Shown in pieces: positions 18,365-28,034 of a stretch of 34,028 nucleotides of DNA. Position numbers and translations under genes: made by a program. The notes beneath the pieces are model-generated. The model was not told where the DNA came from and searched no databases. It saw nothing but the letters and a program-made list of their open reading frames with translations. Source of the stretch: Draconibacterium orientale (GTDB lineage Bacteria > Bacteroidota > Bacteroidia > Bacteroidales > UBA1556); assembly GCA_022736595.1 (NCBI GenBank), contig DZDC01000007.1, forward strand, positions 1 through 34,028, given 5' to 3'. Position 1 is the first letter of the stretch. The number at the start of each line of letters is the position of its first letter.

Positions 18365-18369
18365 AGATG

Positions 18370-18402
18370 AAAAGGCTGATTTAATAAATCAGCCTTTTCT
18401 TT
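18370..18402 (+). terminator. Intrinsic terminator after typA (stem also usable on the other strand)
   Basis: AAAAGGCTGATTT-AAT-AAATCAGCCTTTT followed by CTTTTTCC. Confidence 0.85.
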
Positions 18403-18419
18403 TTCCAATTCTACTTATA

Positions 18420-18809
18420 TCAATCGAGCATATTAATTCGCTTCTTTAAAGCATCAATCATCATCCGCTCCGAAGCTACAACACCTTGAAAGGAGGAAGC
18501 AATTTTTTCAACAGCGTGCAAGGTTACACTTTTCATTTCAGGAGTAAAGTGACTGTGATTTAAATCAAAGTAGGCAATAAAGCTATCAAAGGCTTCTTGT
18601 TTGCTTGCCTTTCGATCCATCAAAGCCTCAAATTCAAATTCGGTGTGAAATACATTTACATGTTCTTGATTAAAAAGCTGTTCGTCACTAAGTTCCTTAA
18701 TTACCATTCGATACATGGCTTGGAGTTCTTCATCTTGTACCTCACCATCGGCCATTGCCACAGCATATAACAACCTACCTAGATTTACATAGAATTCACG
18801 ATTTTCCAT
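18420..18809 (-). CDS. TerB-like helical protein
   Basis: 129 aa; LLYAVAMADGEVQDEELQAMYRMV is TerB-like. Confidence 0.6.
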   Translation of the reverse strand: MENREFYVNLGRLLYAVAMADGEVQDEELQAMYRMVIKELSDEQLFNQEHVNVFHTEFEFEALMDRKASKQEAFDSFIAYFDLNHSHFTPEMKSVTLHAVEKIASSFQGVVASERMMIDALKKRINMLD

Positions 18810-19016
18810 AATATTAATTTTTAAGATTCATTTATTCTAAATTTTTAACCCTTTTGTCCTACCTTGAACCGATTCAAAAGTAGTATAAAAGTAAAGAATT
18901 GCAATAGAAGTTAAAAAATAAATCAATATTTTACAAATAATCATCCTCCAAACTTTTGAATAAGTGATAGATAACTACCTTATTAAAATTTCAATCTAAA
19001 ACCTACTATAAATTTA

Positions 19017-19024
19017 TACTTTTG
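19017..19024 (+). promoter_or_regulatory. -7 promoter element TACTTTTG for the DUF4831 gene
   Basis: TAnnTTTG match about 23 nt upstream of the ATG. Confidence 0.5.
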
Positions 19025-19047
19025 CCACTCTAAAATATTGAAAGATT

Positions 19048-20217
19048 ATGAATCCGAAATCTATAGTATTATTTTTTTTCTTGACTATCTTGCTGGTGAT
19101 AAGTGGGTGTTCAAGCTATACGGTAACGCCCATCACCTCGAATCAAGAGGTTGAAAACACCCAGGGATTATATTATGCCTTGCCACGAAATGTGGTTACC
19201 ATTGACATACGGGTTACTAAAACCAATTGGATTTCAGGCCCATTCTCAATATATGCTGCTAAATACCTTGGAATTAACGATGCTATTCTTAGCAGTTATA
19301 CCACCTATGAGCTTTCAGACATTATAATCAATACCTATGCAGAGCCTGATCCTCAGCAATATTACTTTGTGGATATAAGCAAACTTGGAACACGGGGCAA
19401 GCAGAACATCATGTTAGGGTTGAGCGAATCAGGTTTAATTCAGGATTTAAACGACAATAGCGATCAAACCGTTTTAAAGGAAAAAATGGAAATGCTCAAT
19501 CGAAATACCATTGACTACTCGCAAACCTTCAAATATTTTGCAGGTGTAAATTTGATTGAAAAAATCGACACCGTGGTTGAAAAAGTAACTACAGATACTT
19601 CTACAGAACTTAGAACTTCGTTCAAAAGAAGTTTAGTGGAAAAGTCGATGGAACAAAGAGCAAAAGAAGCGGCTGAATATTTAGATAAGATTAAAACTCA
19701 AAGATTGGACATTTTAACTGGAGCTCAAGAAGTTGCCTACTCTGGAGATGCGGTAAGATATATGAGCGAGCAGCTTACTTCGATGGAACAAGAATACCTG
19801 CGAATGTTTACAGGAATAGTACAAACCGAGACCTTGCAATATCGCTATTACTACCTTCCCGAATCGGAAGTGTTCTCAGCCAGCGTTCCCTTATTTTATT
19901 TTTCTAAAACCGCAGGTATTGTGCAAGATAAACAGCCTCAAACTGAGATGGTGTACATTTTTATTGAACGTGCAGGTAACACTACGGGTCTAGAAAAGTT
20001 TTCTGAGAAAAAAGGATTTCAAGAAAATAAAAGCAATGGTTTTTACTACCGTATTCCTGAATATGCCAAGTTTACCATAAAGGAAGGTCCAAAACTTAAA
20101 GCTGAGGCTAGTTTCCTTATTTCACAATTTGGCGTGGTGGTAAATCTCCCTGCTAAAAACCATAAAATTCAGTTTTATCCAAATACTGGAGCCATTCGCA
20201 AAATTGAAACTAAGTAA
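19048..20217 (+). CDS. DUF4831-family lipoprotein
   Basis: 389 aa; lipobox LVISGC; YYALPRNVVTIDIRVTKTNWISGPFSIYAAKYLGI is typical of DUF4831. Confidence 0.8.
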   Translation: MNPKSIVLFFFLTILLVISGCSSYTVTPITSNQEVENTQGLYYALPRNVVTIDIRVTKTNWISGPFSIYAAKYLGINDAILSSYTTYELSDIIINTYAEPDPQQYYFVDISKLGTRGKQNIMLGLSESGLIQDLNDNSDQTVLKEKMEMLNRNTIDYSQTFKYFAGVNLIEKIDTVVEKVTTDTSTELRTSFKRSLVEKSMEQRAKEAAEYLDKIKTQRLDILTGAQEVAYSGDAVRYMSEQLTSMEQEYLRMFTGIVQTETLQYRYYYLPESEVFSASVPLFYFSKTAGIVQDKQPQTEMVYIFIERAGNTTGLEKFSEKKGFQENKSNGFYYRIPEYAKFTIKEGPKLKAEASFLISQFGVVVNLPAKNHKIQFYPNTGAIRKIETK

Positions 20218-20225
20218 TTGGTATT

Positions 20226-22628
20226 CTAATCTTTTATACCCCGAAGTAACCATTGCGAAGCTATGGTTACAAAAGCCACCACTGTAACCGAGCTAATTGG
20301 CATTAAAACTGCGGCTATTACTGGCGACAAAGTACCACTTACCGCAAAACTCAATCCAACCACATTGTACAAAAACGAGATACCGTAACTTAAGTACAAA
20401 ATTCTAATCGATTTCTTTGATTTGCTAATGAATTTGGACAAATAATGAATCTGAGACGACTCCAAAATTGCATCGGATGCAGGACTAAAATTAAATACAT
20501 CATCGGCAATACTAATGCCCACATAACTTTCTTTTAAAGCTCCAGCATCGTTGAGCCCATCGCCTACCATCATTACATACTTCCCTTGTTCATTCAGTTT
20601 CTTTACATAATTGAATTTATCTAATGGACTTTGATTAAAATAAATTTGAGCTGATTTTCCAAAGATCGACCTAAGGTTCTCTTCTTCAGCATTGTTATCA
20701 CCAGATATAAGATGAATTTCAAATTTTTCAGTAAGTGCTGTGGCAAGCTCCTTAATTCCTTCACGGTATTTATTTTCAATACTATAATACCCCATATACT
20801 GTTGATCGATATTGACATGAACGACCGCTTTAAGGTGAGAAATATGGTCACTCATTGGAGAACCACAAAACTCGGCATTACCCATCTTAAGTAACACGCC
20901 AGAGAGCGATCCTTTAATTCCTGACGAAGCAATTTCCATAAAATCGGAGATGTCATCGATTAAATCTGCATCCAAATCCAAATACTCATTGATGGCTTTA
21001 CTTAGAGGATGTTGACTTTGGCGGGCTAAACTCTTAATCCAAATAAGTTGATGTGTACTTAAATCAGCACCGTGGTAGGTAACACTATTGGCATCAATTT
21101 GGGTAATGGTTCCAGTTTTATCAAAGACTATGGTATCAATTTTAGCTAAATCTTCGATCACTTCAGATTTTCGAAGATAAAATCCCAATTGACCAAAAAG
21201 GCGCATGATATTTCCAAAAGTAAATGGAATACTTAATGCTAATGCACAGGGACAAGCTACTATCAAAACGCTGGAAAAAGCAATAAGAGCCAAAGAAGGA
21301 TCCACCAATAACCAAAAAGTAATCGCAGCAAAAGCAATAAATAGAATAACTGCGGTAAAGCGGTTGCTTATTTTATCAATCATTTTGCTGAGTTGTTCGT
21401 GCGTTCCTCCCGATTTACCATCTTGATTCCACAGTTGGGTCAAACGCGATTGCAGTACTTCCTTTATCACTTCAATGGTAATGGCACTGCCTATTTGTTT
21501 GCCTCCTGCATAAAGTTCGTCGCCAGATCGTTTAGTAACAGGCTTGGATTCTCCGGTAACAAAGCTGTAGTTGATATTAGCTTCTCCAGAGATTAGTATT
21601 CCATCGGCAGGTATAAGTTCCTGATTATGCACCACCAACCGATCTCCTACTTGAATGGTATTCAAAGGTATTATTTCCTCTTTTTCATTCACCTTTTTGG
21701 TTACAGCAATGGGGAAATAGGATTTATAATCTCGTTCAAAGCTAAGGGCTTGATAGGTTTTGTTCTGATACCATTTGCCAATAAGTAAGAAAAATACTAA
21801 GCCAGCAAGACTATCCATATAGCCAGTACCAGTGGAAGTAAATATCTCGTAGCTACTTTGCAAGAAGATGGCCAAAATACCGATGCTGATAGGAAAATCG
21901 ATATTTATGATTTTATGTTTAAGATTTTTGTAGGCGGAAAGAAGATAATCCACACCAGAATAAAAAACGATAGGTAGCGAAAAAAGTAAATTTAAATAAC
22001 CAAAGAAATGCTTAAAATTAGACTCTAAAAGATCTCCACCTGGCACATAATCGGGCAAACTGAGCAGCATGGTATTTCCAAAAACAAATCCCGCCACTCC
22101 AATCTTAATAACCAAAGAACGATTATCGCTTTTGTTTTTTTGCTGGGTAACGCTATCCATGCTGATCATGGGAATGTAGTGAATGCTAGCAAGCAACTCC
22201 ACCACTTTTCTCAAACTAATTTCATTGATTTTAAAAGTAATATCGACTTCCTTTTTAACAAAATTAACGGAACTTTGCGTGATGGAACGGTTGAGCTGAA
22301 AAAGATTTTCGAGCAACCAGATGCAACTGCTGCAATGAATTTCTGGAATATACAATTTTACTTTCGCGTATTCACCTTCTTTAAAATAAATCAGTTGATT
22401 TAGGATGTCCTCATTATCGAGGTATGCATATTTTTTTCCAAATTCTTGAACATCAACCTTAATTCCAGGGCTTTGATAAAGATCATAATAACCTGTTAAC
22501 TTGTTTTCGTTCAGCAATTGATAAACAGTTTTGCAACCCTCACAGCAGAAATTTTTTCCTTGCCAGGTTACAGGATATCTTCCACAATCCTCACCACAAT
22601 GGTCACATTTAATTGAAGATTCAGCCAT
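20226..22628 (-). CDS. Heavy-metal (copper-type) P1B ATPase, CcoI/FixI-like
   Basis: 800 aa; N-terminal CDHCGEDCGRYPVTWQGKNFCCEGCKTVYQLL, HMA-like IHCSSCIWLLENLF, CPCALALS, DKTGT, MVGDGLNDAGAL. Confidence 0.93.
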   Translation of the reverse strand: MAESSIKCDHCGEDCGRYPVTWQGKNFCCEGCKTVYQLLNENKLTGYYDLYQSPGIKVDVQEFGKKYAYLDNEDILNQLIYFKEGEYAKVKLYIPEIHCSSCIWLLENLFQLNRSITQSSVNFVKKEVDITFKINEISLRKVVELLASIHYIPMISMDSVTQQKNKSDNRSLVIKIGVAGFVFGNTMLLSLPDYVPGGDLLESNFKHFFGYLNLLFSLPIVFYSGVDYLLSAYKNLKHKIINIDFPISIGILAIFLQSSYEIFTSTGTGYMDSLAGLVFFLLIGKWYQNKTYQALSFERDYKSYFPIAVTKKVNEKEEIIPLNTIQVGDRLVVHNQELIPADGILISGEANINYSFVTGESKPVTKRSGDELYAGGKQIGSAITIEVIKEVLQSRLTQLWNQDGKSGGTHEQLSKMIDKISNRFTAVILFIAFAAITFWLLVDPSLALIAFSSVLIVACPCALALSIPFTFGNIMRLFGQLGFYLRKSEVIEDLAKIDTIVFDKTGTITQIDANSVTYHGADLSTHQLIWIKSLARQSQHPLSKAINEYLDLDADLIDDISDFMEIASSGIKGSLSGVLLKMGNAEFCGSPMSDHISHLKAVVHVNIDQQYMGYYSIENKYREGIKELATALTEKFEIHLISGDNNAEEENLRSIFGKSAQIYFNQSPLDKFNYVKKLNEQGKYVMMVGDGLNDAGALKESYVGISIADDVFNFSPASDAILESSQIHYLSKFISKSKKSIRILYLSYGISFLYNVVGLSFAVSGTLSPVIAAVLMPISSVTVVAFVTIASQWLLRGIKD

Positions 22629-22641
22629 AGTATATTAACTT

Positions 22642-22674
22642 AAAAAAGAAGGGTAGCCCTTGAGTGACTACCCT
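22642..22674 (-). terminator. Terminator-like hairpin between the cytochrome c gene and the P-type ATPase gene
   Basis: Minus strand AGGGTAG-TCACTCAAGGG-CTACCCT followed by TCTTTTTT. Confidence 0.65.
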
Positions 22675-22699
22675 ATTACTAATGAAGTTTTATCAATGA

Positions 22700-23596
22700 T
22701 TATCTTTCGCGAAGCATCCAAATGCGGAACAATTGCAAAATAGTCCATCCAATGGTAGCAAGCACTCCTAAAACCACAGTTACATAAGTAATTAGCAACC
22801 AAAGCGGAGTATTAGCGCTTGTGCCCCAAAGTTCACGTTTATCGAGGGGATTATGATAAATCCATGCTTTTCTGGTTTGGAGTTGAGCTTCGACAGAAAC
22901 AGCTTTATCGGAAGTTTGAGCTACAACAGTAACAAAACCTGATGTATCCGCTTTAAAATTGGCGTCGGTTAAGATCGCTTGACCTTTATCATTGGTTTTA
23001 ACACCTTGGGCAATGGGCAACATTCCAAACGAACGTTTTACCAAAAAGTCAATTTTTACATTTTTAGCGAAGGTAGGATTACCCGCCAAATCCACAGCAG
23101 TAAGTTGTGCAATCATTTGTTTTTGAGCTGTGTCGTAGCTAATTGTAATGGCTTTGATAGTTCCTTCAAATTTTTCAGCAGCAGCTGACACATCTCCCGA
23201 AGCAGTACTAGGAACGTAAGCTGGATCTAGGCTACGAATGTAGCTGATTACTTTCCAACGGTCTTCGTCTGAAAGAACAGCTCCAAAGGGAGGCATGCCC
23301 CCTTTTCCTTTTGAAAGTTTGGCAAACATTTCTCCATCATTGCTTCGAGCTTGAATGTCCTTGGCTCCCAAATTTGGTGCTAAAGGAAGTTTACGATCAT
23401 TAGCCGCTATGGAAGTAGCTTCAGCATGACAAACTTTACAAAATTTATCATAAACACCTTTACCAGCGGTTTGATTGGCCTCATCAAATGAAATAGTCAT
23501 TTTCATTTCTTTCTCTTCAGGCGTAATTGACCAATCTTGAGCATTTAGTTGAAGCCCAGCAGCCAACAAAAACAAAGTTATATATCTTGTATTCAT
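22700..23596 (-). CDS. Monoheme c-type cytochrome with Ig-like segment and C-terminal TM anchor
   Basis: 298 aa; signal peptide; FCKVCH heme motif, GKGGMPPFGAVLSDEDRWKVISYIRSL; C-terminal TM WLLITYVTVVLGVLATIGWTILQLF. Confidence 0.88.
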   Translation of the reverse strand: MNTRYITLFLLAAGLQLNAQDWSITPEEKEMKMTISFDEANQTAGKGVYDKFCKVCHAEATSIAANDRKLPLAPNLGAKDIQARSNDGEMFAKLSKGKGGMPPFGAVLSDEDRWKVISYIRSLDPAYVPSTASGDVSAAAEKFEGTIKAITISYDTAQKQMIAQLTAVDLAGNPTFAKNVKIDFLVKRSFGMLPIAQGVKTNDKGQAILTDANFKADTSGFVTVVAQTSDKAVSVEAQLQTRKAWIYHNPLDKRELWGTSANTPLWLLITYVTVVLGVLATIGWTILQLFRIWMLRER

Positions 23597-23616
23597 CCTA
23601 TTTTTACTTTGATGGT

Positions 23617-24966
23617 TTATAAATTCTTTTCAATTTCAACACCTTTTTCATGGGCAGTTTCCCAGATGGGAACCACAGGAAACAACTTCACTAAGATGGT
23701 AAAAATCAAAACCGATATTGCAATAACACCTATGGTAATGGTGATTTCAATGCCTGTGGGATGATACACATGAAACTCATGAGGAACATTCTGAATAGGC
23801 AAATGGGCATGTACCATGGTTGGGATTACGATTATGAAGCGTTTAAACCATGCTCCTAAAACCACAGCAACACCAATAAGCATCATGGGGAGCGGTTTAC
23901 GGAAAGGTTTGAAAATACTCAAGATTAATGGCAAAATCAAGCCACCGATTTGAGTAGCCCAAAACATGAAAGCATATTCACCAGTAAACAAAGTTTTAAT
24001 GTGAATGGCATCATAAGTTTTCATTTTATAAGCCGGAACCAGAAACTCGTTAAGATTGAAATACAGATAGATAAGGCTTACTAGAACTAGTAATTTTCCC
24101 ATCATATTGAAACTTTCGTCGGTGATGTATTCTTGCAACTTATATCCTCTACGAACAAAATACATGGCCACCAATACAGCACCTGTACCTGCAACAAAAG
24201 CACCACTGATATAGTAAGGGCCAAAAATAGTGCTATCCCATCCTGGTCGGAGGGTGAGTGCACTTAACCAAGAAGTTACGGTATGAATGGCAAAGGCGAC
24301 AGGGATTACTAAAACCAATAAAACACGAATGGCGCTGTGCAGAATTTTGTACTGATTTGGAGTCCCAACCCAACCTAATGAAAGGAGGTTGTAGATGGTC
24401 CATTGCCATTTTGGGATATCCTTTTTGAGGTGATTGCGCATAATGCCCAGATCGGGAAGCAGCGGCAAAAACAATAGCAAGGTACTAATCAAAACGTAAA
24501 CTGTCACTACGGTAATGTCCCAAAAAATGGGCGAAGAAAAGCGACCGTGGAGAAACACATTCAGCAGTCGATCAGGACGCCCCATATCCACCACGATGAT
24601 AATACCCGCCATCATTACAAAAGAAAGAGCGACCATCTCGGCAATACGTGAAACAGGAATGATCCATTTTTTTCCAAGTAGCCCAACTATTGCCGAAATC
24701 AACATTCCTACCAAGGAGGTAGCTACGAAGAAAACAAAAGTAGCAATGTACATACCCCAACTCACGTAATCGCGCATGGCAGTAACTGCTAAACCATTAT
24801 TAAGTTGCAAGAAATAGCCATAAGCAGCAGCAATAATAAGAGTTACTAAAAATGCCACCCAAAGCTTATAACTCAATGATATCGACTGTACAGGACGCAA
24901 TAAATCTTCACGTATTTTATTGAAGATTAGCGCTTGTTCCTGTGGACTTTTATGTTCAGTAATCAT
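23617..24966 (-). CDS. NrfD/PsrC/HybB-like quinone-interacting membrane subunit
   Basis: 449 aa polytopic; SWGMYIATFVFFVATSLVGMLISAIVGLLGKKWIIPVSRIAE and VDMGRPDRLLNVFLHGRFSSPIFWD are NrfD-family signatures. Confidence 0.9.
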   Translation of the reverse strand: MITEHKSPQEQALIFNKIREDLLRPVQSISLSYKLWVAFLVTLIIAAAYGYFLQLNNGLAVTAMRDYVSWGMYIATFVFFVATSLVGMLISAIVGLLGKKWIIPVSRIAEMVALSFVMMAGIIIVVDMGRPDRLLNVFLHGRFSSPIFWDITVVTVYVLISTLLLFLPLLPDLGIMRNHLKKDIPKWQWTIYNLLSLGWVGTPNQYKILHSAIRVLLVLVIPVAFAIHTVTSWLSALTLRPGWDSTIFGPYYISGAFVAGTGAVLVAMYFVRRGYKLQEYITDESFNMMGKLLVLVSLIYLYFNLNEFLVPAYKMKTYDAIHIKTLFTGEYAFMFWATQIGGLILPLILSIFKPFRKPLPMMLIGVAVVLGAWFKRFIIVIPTMVHAHLPIQNVPHEFHVYHPTGIEITITIGVIAISVLIFTILVKLFPVVPIWETAHEKGVEIEKNL

Positions 24967-25001
24967 ATTTTATATGTTCTAAAATTTAAAAAATCAATTG
25001 A

Positions 25002-25934
25002 CTATCCGTGGTGTTCTTCCTCTTCGCCCAAGTAATTAAGCTCGGTGTTTTCGTAATCAAACAAGCGATCTTTGGGAGGCAAATAATACACGCTAGGTTT
25101 GGTGCCCAATTCAGGCATCAGGGTATAAGCTCCATTTTGTTCCAAAAGCGTGCTTAAACGTACGGTCTCTTTGCTGGTTCCGTTGGTAACGGCATCTTCG
25201 TTGGCATCGCCAAACCAGTATGTTCCATTAGGACAAGCCGATACGCAGTAGGGCAACTTTCCTATTCTTAGTCGGTCGGCACTGAAAAGGCATTTAGAAA
25301 TGGTTCCTTTTTTCTGTGGAACATTGAGTTCAATGTCGTAAACGCGATTTTCGTCACCTTCTACCTGTTTGGGTTCGCTCCAATTGAATACACGGGCAGA
25401 GTATGGACAGGCCGCAATGCAAAACCTACATCCAATACAACGCTCATTATCGATAAGTACAATTCCATCTTGGCGCTTGAAAGTGGCATCGACAGGACAA
25501 ACTTTAGTACAAGGAGGATTATCGCAATGTTGACAAGGTTTAGGCATATAAAAAGAGCCTGTTCCCTCGGCATTTTCCATTTGCAGAACATTAATATGAT
25601 GTTGCTCAGGCTTTAAATGATGTGCATCTTGACAAGCCGACATGCACTTGCGCGCATTCCTGCATTTAGCAAGATCGATCACCATCACAAACTTTTTACC
25701 AGTAATTCCTTCGCGACCTCTAACCTGCATTTCTTTGAGGTTAACTTTGAGCTGCGATTTCTTTACTTTTACAGTTTGACCATCGGTGGTTAGCAAATCC
25801 ACCATTTCATCATCATTGCTGCATGAGCTCAAAAAGCCCAAACTCGTGACCACACTAGCCGCTCCAACGGTGAGACCAAACTTTTTCAAAAAATTTCTAC
25901 GGGACGTTACTTCCGGCGTAATATTTTGACTCAT
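25002..25934 (-). CDS. Tat-exported, lipobox-containing multi-cluster 4Fe-4S protein (HybA/DsrO/NrfC-like)
   Basis: SRRNFLKKFGLTVGAASVVTSLGFLSSC (RR plus lipobox); CQHCDNPPCTKVCPVDATFKR...CIGCRFCIAACPYSAR. Confidence 0.92.
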   Translation of the reverse strand: MSQNITPEVTSRRNFLKKFGLTVGAASVVTSLGFLSSCSNDDEMVDLLTTDGQTVKVKKSQLKVNLKEMQVRGREGITGKKFVMVIDLAKCRNARKCMSACQDAHHLKPEQHHINVLQMENAEGTGSFYMPKPCQHCDNPPCTKVCPVDATFKRQDGIVLIDNERCIGCRFCIAACPYSARVFNWSEPKQVEGDENRVYDIELNVPQKKGTISKCLFSADRLRIGKLPYCVSACPNGTYWFGDANEDAVTNGTSKETVRLSTLLEQNGAYTLMPELGTKPSVYYLPPKDRLFDYENTELNYLGEEEEHHG

Positions 25935-26077
25935 ACTGATTTATATTTATTATTGGTTTAAAAAATACGTTCTGTGAAAAACAGGCAATTGAATGCGTAA
26001 ATGTAAAAATTTTTTAGTTAATTTTAACAAAATGGAAATTTAGAAGGTTCTAAATAACATGGACTCAAACTTGTTGC

Positions 26078-26638
26078 CTAAGCATGACAATTCACCTTTT
26101 CATCGGGACCTGCATCTTGCCATTGGGTAACGTGAATGGCATGCCCCTTCATTATTTCATCAGCTGAGGCTGGGCGCAAACTCAAAACCTTTCCCACAAA
26201 GTACAAATCACGATCGGCTAATGGATGATTGAAGTCGAGTGTCACCATGTCCTCTCCTATCTCAAGGATGCGCCCACTTAACTCATTACCATCAGGATCA
26301 AGCATGGGAATATAATTATCGACTTGAAGCTCTTCTTCAAGCATCTCAGGGTCTTCTATTTGCTCAGTTATTAATTGCTTTTCAATCGTTATCACCATTT
26401 CTGGCAAATAATTCCCATAGGCTTCGGCTTTCGTCAAAAAGAACTTAAAATCTTCTCCTTGATGCAAACCTTCGAGCTTATTTTCAAAATTCTGAAGCAA
26501 AACTTGGGATCCAAAAAGAAATTCAAAGGGGTCCGTTTCCTTCACTTTTTCAATAATTTCACCCTCAAAACTATCTGAAGTAAGGGTAAAAACTATTTCT
26601 GCAACTGTATCATTAGTTAATTTCATATCAAATTTCAT
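26078..26638 (-). CDS. SlyD-like FKBP-type peptidyl-prolyl isomerase
   Basis: LTSDSFEGEIIEKVKETDPFEFLFGSQVLLQNFENKLEGLHQGEDFKFFLTKAEAYG...DFNHPLADRDLYFVGKVLSLRPA. Confidence 0.88.
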   Translation of the reverse strand: MKFDMKLTNDTVAEIVFTLTSDSFEGEIIEKVKETDPFEFLFGSQVLLQNFENKLEGLHQGEDFKFFLTKAEAYGNYLPEMVITIEKQLITEQIEDPEMLEEELQVDNYIPMLDPDGNELSGRILEIGEDMVTLDFNHPLADRDLYFVGKVLSLRPASADEIMKGHAIHVTQWQDAGPDEKVNCHA

Positions 26639-26801
26639 TTATAGTATAGATTGCAAAGTTAAAACATAAGGCTTAAACCCAACAAAAAATGCACTAACTA
26701 AAGTCATTTAGATAGGTTGTTGGCAAAAAAAAGCATTTTAAAAATATTGGTTATAATAAAAACTAAATTTGTCGTTTTTCTGAAAATCTCAATTGGAAGT
26801 T

Positions 26802-28034
26802 ATGTTTAGAAGCCACATTAAAATTTTATTCGCTCTTTTTACCTTCATTATTCTACTCACTTCGTGCAATCTAAATCGCGAAAAATATTCCGAAGTTATC
26901 CTTAAGGACAGCTTGGATGACGCGGGCATTTTGAAAAAATTTAATATTCAAACTCGTCATTATGAAGTAATTGAGGAGCAATTAAAAACAGGAGATTCAT
27001 TCTCAAAAATACTCACCGACAATGGAATTGTAGGACTGCAACTTGAAAAGGCCATTTTGGCATGTGACACCTTTCTTGATTTAAATAAGCTCAAGGTTGG
27101 CGACGAATATTTTGTATTCAAACGCAAAGATTCTACCCACATTTGCGATTACATGGTGTATCGCCGAAGTGCCAGAACTTACATAAAGTTTGATTTTAGA
27201 GATAGCATCCAAATGCAATGGATACAACTTCCTGAGCGCATTGACACTTTAGTAAGAGCAGGTAGAATAGAGAGTAGTTTATGGAATGCCATGTCTGACA
27301 AAAAAATGGATCCACGACTTGCCATCGAATTGGCAGATATTTACTCTTGGACAATCGATTTTTATGAACTCCAAAAAGGCGATAGTTTTATAGTGATGTA
27401 CGAAAAACGCTATATCGAAGATGCTTATGTGGGATTGGGAAAGGTTTTAAGTTGTCATTTTATTCATTCGGGCAAAAACTACACCGCCTACCGCTACACT
27501 CAGGATGAATCGACTCAATATTTTGATGCTGAAGGAAATAGCCTACGAAGAGCATTCCTAAAAGCACCGCTTAAATATGGAAGAATCAGCTCACACTTTA
27601 GCAACAGCCGCCTTCATCCGGTATTAAAAATTCGACGCCCCCATCATGGGGTTGACTACGCAGCGCCCACGGGCACGCCAGTGCATAGCATTGGCGACGG
27701 AAGAATTTCTTCTATAGGTAGAAAAGGAGGCTACGGAAAAAGAGTTGAAATAAAACACAACGGAACTTACACCACGGGATATGCCCATCTATCAAATTTT
27801 GCCAAAGGATTGAAACAAGGTGATCGAGTAAGTCAAGGGCAACTCATTGGTTATGTGGGAAGCACAGGTTTAAGCTCGGGACCACATCTCGATTTTAGGG
27901 TATATAAAAATGGGACTCCCATCGATCCACTCAAAATGGAATCGCCAGCCGCAACTCCAATAAATGCACAAAATAAAGCCACTTTTTCGACTTTAGTTAA
28001 CACTTACAACCAGATTTTGTTGGCCAAATATTAA
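26802..28034 (+). CDS. M23-family peptidase (LytM domain) lipoprotein
   Basis: Lipobox ILLTSC; HPVLKIRRPHHGVDYAAPTGTPVHSIGDGRISSIGRKGGYGKRVEIKHNGTYTTGYAHLSNF...GPHLDFRVYKNGTPIDPL. ATG at 26802 preferred over TTG at 26793. Confidence 0.92.
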   Translation: MFRSHIKILFALFTFIILLTSCNLNREKYSEVILKDSLDDAGILKKFNIQTRHYEVIEEQLKTGDSFSKILTDNGIVGLQLEKAILACDTFLDLNKLKVGDEYFVFKRKDSTHICDYMVYRRSARTYIKFDFRDSIQMQWIQLPERIDTLVRAGRIESSLWNAMSDKKMDPRLAIELADIYSWTIDFYELQKGDSFIVMYEKRYIEDAYVGLGKVLSCHFIHSGKNYTAYRYTQDESTQYFDAEGNSLRRAFLKAPLKYGRISSHFSNSRLHPVLKIRRPHHGVDYAAPTGTPVHSIGDGRISSIGRKGGYGKRVEIKHNGTYTTGYAHLSNFAKGLKQGDRVSQGQLIGYVGSTGLSSGPHLDFRVYKNGTPIDPLKMESPAATPINAQNKATFSTLVNTYNQILLAKY

